Positions 47,399 to 51,893 of a stretch of DNA of 51,893 nucleotides are shown one piece after another. Position 1 is the stretch's first letter. The number at the start of each line of letters is the position of its first letter. Position numbers and translations under genes: made by a program. This stretch comes from Crocinitomicaceae bacterium (GTDB taxonomy: Bacteria > Bacteroidota > Bacteroidia > Flavobacteriales_G > Salibacteraceae), in NCBI GenBank assembly GCA_002705995.1, contig PAJI01000026.1, positions 47,580 through 99,472 of the forward strand. The letters run 5' to 3'. The notes beneath the pieces were generated by a model, which saw only the letters and a list, made by a program, of their open reading frames with translations, was not told the DNA's origin and did not search any database.

Positions 47399-49003
47399 TT
47401 ACTGTTTAACAACTTTTCTAGTGATGCAGACTCCATTGGGTGCATTTACCTTTAACAGGTAATGACCAGGAGAAAGGTGTTCCAATGCAAGTTGGACAGT
47501 GTTGGTTTTCCAATGCTGTTGTAAAATCTGTTTTCCGGTGTTGTTGTACAAGGTAACGGTAGCGTTGTTTGGCAGACCTTCAAGCGTCAGCTTTCCATTT
47601 GTTGGGTTGGGATAGAGATGCAATTGTAGCGAAGGTTCTGAGGCAATTGCTTTAACGCTGATGAGTGTGCCACCTGTAGTTGAGTTTTGGTACCAAATGT
47701 TCAACTTGCCATTACGCGTATCGCCCCACACAGCATGAATGGTGTCATTTTGTAACTGAATGCTCATAAAATCGTTGCCGCTACTTTCTAAAACAGAATC
47801 ATAAGTCACCAACTCGCTGCTGAGTTGAAAATTGGTAGTAAATGTTGTTGCATTTTTACCGCGGTAAGTTGCCCAAATTTCAGTAGCCGTTTGGTAAGTG
47901 GTGTCACTGCCGTTTCTGCGGTCTCGCCAACTAATCACTAAATCACCATCCTGATCAAAATCGCCCCAAATTAAGTCTTGCATAATGTTATTGCCTTTAG
48001 TGTCATCGTTGAGTCGTAAGGGAGAAGACCAACTGTTTCCGGCATTAAAAGACTCAATGAAAAAAACATCTAAATCGCCATAAATGGCACTAAGGTAGAT
48101 GTAGGCCAAATGATTGGGATCAGAAGGATCGCTCAACAATTGACTGGCTTTTTTAGCAGATGGGTAGCTGTCTATTTGGGTTGGTGAGTTAAAGGTAATG
48201 ATGTTGGAGTATGCGAAATTTGCACCGCCATTGTCGGATGTGGCCAAAAAGCTTTGTGCATAAAAACTTTGTGTAATAACATAAGAAGGATATGCACCGT
48301 AAAAAGTACCATCGCTACTAACAGTAGGAGAACACATGGGCAAAGGGTTAATGCTGCCAGCCAACCAGTTTGCAGTGTCTAAATACCGTGTTGAGAAAGA
48401 GGCTCCATTGTCTGTAGAAACAGAGAAATAAGGGTTGTAAGGTGAATCAGTGCGATTCAGGTTCATGGTGGTGATGTATATGTTGCCTTGCTGGGCAGAG
48501 GAAGATTGATCGATGGCCATCCACGGGCGATCAATGGGCCATTTTGAGCCATCGTAATTGGTGGTAATTACCGTTGTTGGGGTATTCCATGAAAGACCAC
48601 CATCTGTAGATTTACAAAGATAAACACCACCTGTAACCGGGGGTGTTGTTCCGGTAAAATCGATGTAACAGGCAAAAACCTCGTTGTTAAGATTAAAGGC
48701 CAGTGAAGGATCTGCAGAGCTGTAATTGCTTACCGTATGTGGCAATTCAGTAGCTGCGCTCCAAGTTTGTCCACCGTCAAAGCTGGTTTTAGTCTTGATC
48801 TTAAATTGATTGGAGAGATTGATCCACCCCATCCATGCAACTACCAAGTGTTGGGCATTGTTAGGGTTAATGGCAATGTAAGGCTCACCGTCAAATACCA
48901 ATCCATTAGAAAGGTTTTGATTTTGTCCGAAGGCTAAAATGCCGGACAATATTCCAAAAATAAGGCCTGCACTTTTGATGAAGTTATTCTTATAGGTAAA
49001 CAT
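47399..49003 (-). CDS. BNR-repeat (sialidase-fold) Type IX secreted protein
   Basis: A 534-residue exported protein. The ATG at 49003 is chosen because it begins a signal peptide (FIKSAGLIFGILSGILAFGQ); the longer frame upstream has none. The mature part has repeated Asp-box motifs (SFDGGQTW, STDGGLSW, STDNGASF, SFNAGNSW) of a beta-propeller. The C-terminus is a Type IX sorting domain (LHLYPNPTNGKLTLEGLP, then SPGHYLLKV...RKVVKQ). Sialidase catalytic residues are not evident, so a structural or adhesive role is as likely. Confidence 0.83.
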   Translation of the reverse strand: MFTYKNNFIKSAGLIFGILSGILAFGQNQNLSNGLVFDGEPYIAINPNNAQHLVVAWMGWINLSNQFKIKTKTSFDGGQTWSAATELPHTVSNYSSADPSLAFNLNNEVFACYIDFTGTTPPVTGGVYLCKSTDGGLSWNTPTTVITTNYDGSKWPIDRPWMAIDQSSSAQQGNIYITTMNLNRTDSPYNPYFSVSTDNGASFSTRYLDTANWLAGSINPLPMCSPTVSSDGTFYGAYPSYVITQSFYAQSFLATSDNGGANFAYSNIITFNSPTQIDSYPSAKKASQLLSDPSDPNHLAYIYLSAIYGDLDVFFIESFNAGNSWSSPLRLNDDTKGNNIMQDLIWGDFDQDGDLVISWRDRRNGSDTTYQTATEIWATYRGKNATTFTTNFQLSSELVTYDSVLESSGNDFMSIQLQNDTIHAVWGDTRNGKLNIWYQNSTTGGTLISVKAIASEPSLQLHLYPNPTNGKLTLEGLPNNATVTLYNNTGKQILQQHWKTNTVQLALEHLSPGHYLLKVNAPNGVCITRKVVKQ

Positions 49004-49171
49004 GAGGCTGATGTATCGGTAAGGTGTAAATGTAATGCAATATTGGGTAGGAAACTCACTTGAAAATACAATGCCTGCATTTGTACCAAACTGCGACACT
49101 AATGTACAACGTACAGTTTGCAACATTCAACGAAATTTGCTGTTTCATCAACTATTGATTTATAACAACGT

Positions 49172-49990
49172 ATGAAATTAGGAACTATATCGTGGACATT
49201 TGGAATTGATGATTTAGACGAACTGTTTTCAAAAGTGAAAGCTACGGGCTTTGATTATTTGCAGTTCAGTGGTGACCACACGGTTTATGATCCGAAAGAT
49301 GTGTTGGCCGCGGCCGAGCAATACGAGGTAGAGCTGTTGGCTTACGATCCGTTTAACAGTCAGCCACCTGAAGGCATGGAAGCTAACTTGGAAAATGGTG
49401 TGGCTTGGTACAAAGACATTCTGAATTTTGCTTTGGCCTTAAAAGTGCCCATGTTAACCTTACAGGGTTTGTCGTTCTGGACGGTCAATCAGCCCGATTA
49501 TGCATCTGCTTTGCAAATGCTTGTTGAAGCGGTTCGCCAGTTAGATGTTGAAGCGCAGCAACACAACCTTACGCTGACTTATGAAGCATGCAATCATTAC
49601 GAATTGCCTTGTATACAAACAGCCGATGAGTTGTTGTACATCAAAGAGGCTTCGGGAGCACAGCAATTGCAATTGGTATTGGATAGTTTCCACATGAATA
49701 TAGCAGAGCAAAATATGGTCAAACCATTGCATAAAATCGGAAAAGACTTGTTACACAGTTACCACGTATCAGACTCGGGGAGAGGAGGAATAGGAACTGG
49801 GCACATTGATTTTGTAGAGCAGTTTAAGACTTTGAAAGAAATTGGTTTTGATGGCCCGGTATTGTTTGAAATTGTAATTCCATCCGTGCGTCCGTATAAA
49901 TTTCCGATGAACGAAAAGCAATTGGAAGAAATGATGGCACAAGGTCGGCAGAGCCTCAACTTTTGGAAAGCGATGATGAAAAGCGAGTAA
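49172..49990 (+). CDS. Sugar phosphate isomerase/epimerase (xylose isomerase-like TIM barrel)
   Basis: A 272-residue TIM-barrel protein of the AP endonuclease 2 superfamily. Metal-ligand positions visible are Glu in LTYEACNHYE, Asp/His in LVLDSFHMN, His-Val-Ser-Asp in YHVSDSGRGG, and Glu in LFEIVIP. Homologues isomerise or epimerise keto sugars or inositols; the substrate is not determined. It faces the lipoprotein gene with a 5-bp gap. Confidence 0.85.
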   Translation: MKLGTISWTFGIDDLDELFSKVKATGFDYLQFSGDHTVYDPKDVLAAAEQYEVELLAYDPFNSQPPEGMEANLENGVAWYKDILNFALALKVPMLTLQGLSFWTVNQPDYASALQMLVEAVRQLDVEAQQHNLTLTYEACNHYELPCIQTADELLYIKEASGAQQLQLVLDSFHMNIAEQNMVKPLHKIGKDLLHSYHVSDSGRGGIGTGHIDFVEQFKTLKEIGFDGPVLFEIVIPSVRPYKFPMNEKQLEEMMAQGRQSLNFWKAMMKSE

Positions 49991-49995
49991 TTCGC

Positions 49996-50901
49996 TTACT
50001 GTTGAAACCTTTTCAAAGCAGGAAGGTAAAAAGTCCATTCGGGTGTGCGCAATTCGCCTTCCATGGAGGTACTGTACCAAGGTGAATAAGCCACGTTGTT
50101 AGGATTCTTTAAGATTTGAATTTCTTGTGCAGGCATGTAGCTTTGTGCCAGCAAAAAACGCTTCTCTCCTGTAGTTGGATTTTGGACCATATCGACAACA
50201 ATTACACTGTGTCCGGGACTTCCGCCATAGATGAAAACATCGCCAATTTGCATGTTGCCTACAGCAACAGGTTCCAATTCTTTAGCAAGTGATAATGTGC
50301 CGGCATAGGAAAAGACCAGTTCCATATATTTCCAAAAATCAGTGTAGGTGTTTGACGGAGAAGTAGCAGCATACCACTGGGTTTTGTTGCCTTTGATCGA
50401 AACCCGTTGGCCTTGCATCCATTTGGAATAATCGACTCTAAATCCGTTGGTGAAATTAAAATGAATTTGATCGTAATGCTTATTGTTCCAAAGGTATTCG
50501 GCCCTTAGTCGCATAACGGCATCGGCACATTGATGCAAATCTTTTTGCCCGATTTCGAGGTCTACAACAGCATCGTAAACCCCTTCGTCAGATTTGACTT
50601 CTCCATTGTAGAGTTTTACTAGTGTGCCATGTGGTTTAAGCGGAAGATTTCTCAAGTAAGCAGCATATGAACCTTGCTCTGCATTAATGCGCTCAAATCC
50701 TACAGGAGGATTAAACCGTGTAGCAATAGTCTTTCCTTCAGGGTTGATTTGAGAATGATTTAGCTTGGACTGTTCAGAATGCTTATTGGAAGCAATTGCT
50801 GTAGTTTGAATCACTGTTGTTTTTTGTTGTGGTTGATAATCAAATTGGCAACCGCTTAGAAGTAGAAAGGTTACTAAAATGAAATAGAGTAGAAGCTTCA
50901 T
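49996..50901 (-). CDS. DUF4846 lipoprotein
   Basis: A 301-residue lipoprotein: signal LYFILVTFLLLSGCQ with lipid Cys18, followed by a DUF4846 domain beginning FNPPVGFERI and including YAAYLRNLPLKPHG, KDLHQCADAVMRLRAEYLW, and FTNGFRVDYSKWMQGQR. The family is common in Bacteroidota. It has an NlpC-like look (Cys then GGSPGHSVIVVDM near residue 232), but enzymatic activity is not established. Confidence 0.8.
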   Translation of the reverse strand: MKLLLYFILVTFLLLSGCQFDYQPQQKTTVIQTTAIASNKHSEQSKLNHSQINPEGKTIATRFNPPVGFERINAEQGSYAAYLRNLPLKPHGTLVKLYNGEVKSDEGVYDAVVDLEIGQKDLHQCADAVMRLRAEYLWNNKHYDQIHFNFTNGFRVDYSKWMQGQRVSIKGNKTQWYAATSPSNTYTDFWKYMELVFSYAGTLSLAKELEPVAVGNMQIGDVFIYGGSPGHSVIVVDMVQNPTTGEKRFLLAQSYMPAQEIQILKNPNNVAYSPWYSTSMEGELRTPEWTFYLPALKRFQQ

Positions 50902-51091
50902 GTAGACCTGTTTTTTTAATAACGAAGTAGAATAATTTTAAGTACGAGGATACTGGAATTCATTTGCTTTAGTAGCCCTAACAAGGCTAAAAAAGAGTGA
51001 AGAATTGGCACATAAAAATACTCCAACTTCGGTCTTGTGATTTTTTCGTGATATTTAGCAGTTATCTTGCACAGTTAAAAAGAAAGAGCAG

Positions 51092-51790
51092 ATGAACAAG
51101 GTATTGGTTGTTGAAGATGACCCAAACATTATAGAGTTAATTAACATCCATATGGTAGACCTAGGGTGTGAAGTACATAAGGCTTTGAATGGTAAAGAAG
51201 GGTATGAACTGGCGTTGAACAATACCTTTGATTTAATTGTGTTAGACTTGATGTTGCCTGAAATGGATGGTATTTCTATTTGTCAAAAACTAAGGGCATT
51301 AGAAGTACATACTCCTATTTTGATGCTTACGGCAAAATCAGAAGAGTTTGATAAAGTGCTTGGGCTAGAGTCTGGAGCAGATGATTACTTAACCAAACCT
51401 TTTGGCGTTCGTGAATTTATAGCCCGTGTAAAAGCTATTCTCAGAAGACAGAAGCGGAATGAAGAGCAAGCCAAACCTGTAGAAAAAGAACTCTCATTAG
51501 GTGCTCTTTTGATTCACCTGGAAAAGAGAAAAGTAAGTTTAGATGGCGAAAGAGTAGCTCTTACTCCTAAAGAATTTGAACTCCTTGTTGTTTTGGCACA
51601 AAATCCCGGAAGAAGTTATGATCGAGATCAATTGTTATCACTAGTTTGGGGGTATGATTTTAGTGGATATGAACATACGGTAAACTCACACATTAACCGC
51701 TTGCGGGCCAAAATAGAACCCGATATTTCCAATCCGCAATACATTCTAACAACCTGGGGCGTTGGTTATCGCTTTAATGATGAATTGTAA
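51092..51790 (+). CDS. OmpR-family response regulator
   Basis: A 232-residue two-component regulator. Receiver domain: Asp9/Asp10, phosphoacceptor Asp52 (LIVLDLMLPEMDG), Thr80 and Lys102. Output: a winged-helix DNA-binding domain (residues 135-230) with LTPKEFELLVVLAQNPGRSYDRDQLLSLVWGYDFSG. Its stop overlaps the ATG of the histidine kinase gene by 1 nt. Confidence 0.95.
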   Translation: MNKVLVVEDDPNIIELINIHMVDLGCEVHKALNGKEGYELALNNTFDLIVLDLMLPEMDGISICQKLRALEVHTPILMLTAKSEEFDKVLGLESGADDYLTKPFGVREFIARVKAILRRQKRNEEQAKPVEKELSLGALLIHLEKRKVSLDGERVALTPKEFELLVVLAQNPGRSYDRDQLLSLVWGYDFSGYEHTVNSHINRLRAKIEPDISNPQYILTTWGVGYRFNDEL

Positions 51791-51893
51791 TGGCTGTTTC
51801 TATAAAATTAAAAAATACACTCCTCTGGCGACTATCACTGGTGTTCTTCAGTCTACTGCTTATCGTAGGCTTGTCGTATGTGCTAATTACCAG
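51790..51893 (+). CDS. Sensor histidine kinase, N-terminal start
   Basis: The first 34 codons of a partner kinase: MAVSIKLKNTLLWRLSLV, followed by FFSLLLIVGLSYVLIT, a membrane segment typical of histidine kinases. The 1-nt overlap with the response regulator supports it. The window ends before any catalytic domain. Confidence 0.7.
   Translation, partial: MAVSIKLKNTLLWRLSLVFFSLLLIVGLSYVLIT

Noticed and set aside
1-51893. tRNA or rRNA genes, including a tRNA as the prophage insertion site
   Set aside because: No tRNA-like cloverleaf or rRNA sequence was seen. Insertion is at a protein gene's 3' end, as expected of a Mu-like element with low target specificity.

Overview
The window is a piece of a Bacteroidota chromosome, most likely a marine or freshwater Flavobacteriales-type organism, carrying a Mu-like transposable prophage of about 34 kb. 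The host evidence is: proteins with Type IX secretion C-terminal sorting domains, signal peptides and lipoproteins of Bacteroidota type, promoters of the TAnnTTTG / TTTG class with a spacer near 19 bp, and few Shine-Dalgarno sequences. The genus cannot be read from the sequence.

Host left arm (1-11515). A phospholipid cassette (CDP-alcohol phosphatidyltransferase, CdsA, PlsC) runs into a partial kptA. Then come a Type IX cargo protein, a TetR-regulated pair (carboxymuconolactone decarboxylase-like and MaoC-like) with near-identical palindromes at the regulator and target starts, small envelope proteins, a decayed TPR gene, and a run of small metabolic genes on the minus strand. Three of the proteins here (KptA, a microbial PARG and a macrodomain) handle ADP-ribose.

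Prophage (about 11516-45471). It has Mu synteny: left end with end-binding repeats, a leftward S24 repressor, a Ner-like HTH, a DDE transposase (MuA), an AAA target-selection ATPase (MuB), a RecA-like ATPase, small early genes, a DUF3164 protein, a C5 methyltransferase and a GemA-like protein. The packaging and portal block (terminase small and large subunits, gp36-like, portal-MuF fusion, gpG, possible tail terminator) is inverted onto the minus strand. A divergent region separates it from the plus-strand block: head protease/scaffold, major capsid protein, lysis genes, contractile sheath and tube, frameshifted tail chaperone, tape measure, baseplate and fibres. The virion is therefore predicted to be a contractile-tailed myovirus.

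Main unusual points. (1) A portal-MuF protein carries a C-terminal domain resembling BECR-fold nucleases. (2) A family of 10-11 bp phased TTAAA repeats sits at five dispersed junctions of the prophage. (3) A perfect 14-bp hairpin lies just after the tail chaperone stop, with an open -1 frame. (4) A unimolecular-spanin-like gene lies inside an out-of-frame extension of a TM-endolysin gene. (5) Both prophage ends can be placed within a base or so, because joining the flanks restores a host reading frame; the prophage end now supplies that gene's stop codon.

Host right arm (45472-51893). It holds the truncated single-TM gene, an S41 peptidase, a BNR-repeat Type IX cargo protein, a sugar isomerase/epimerase, a DUF4846 lipoprotein and the start of an OmpR-type two-component system.
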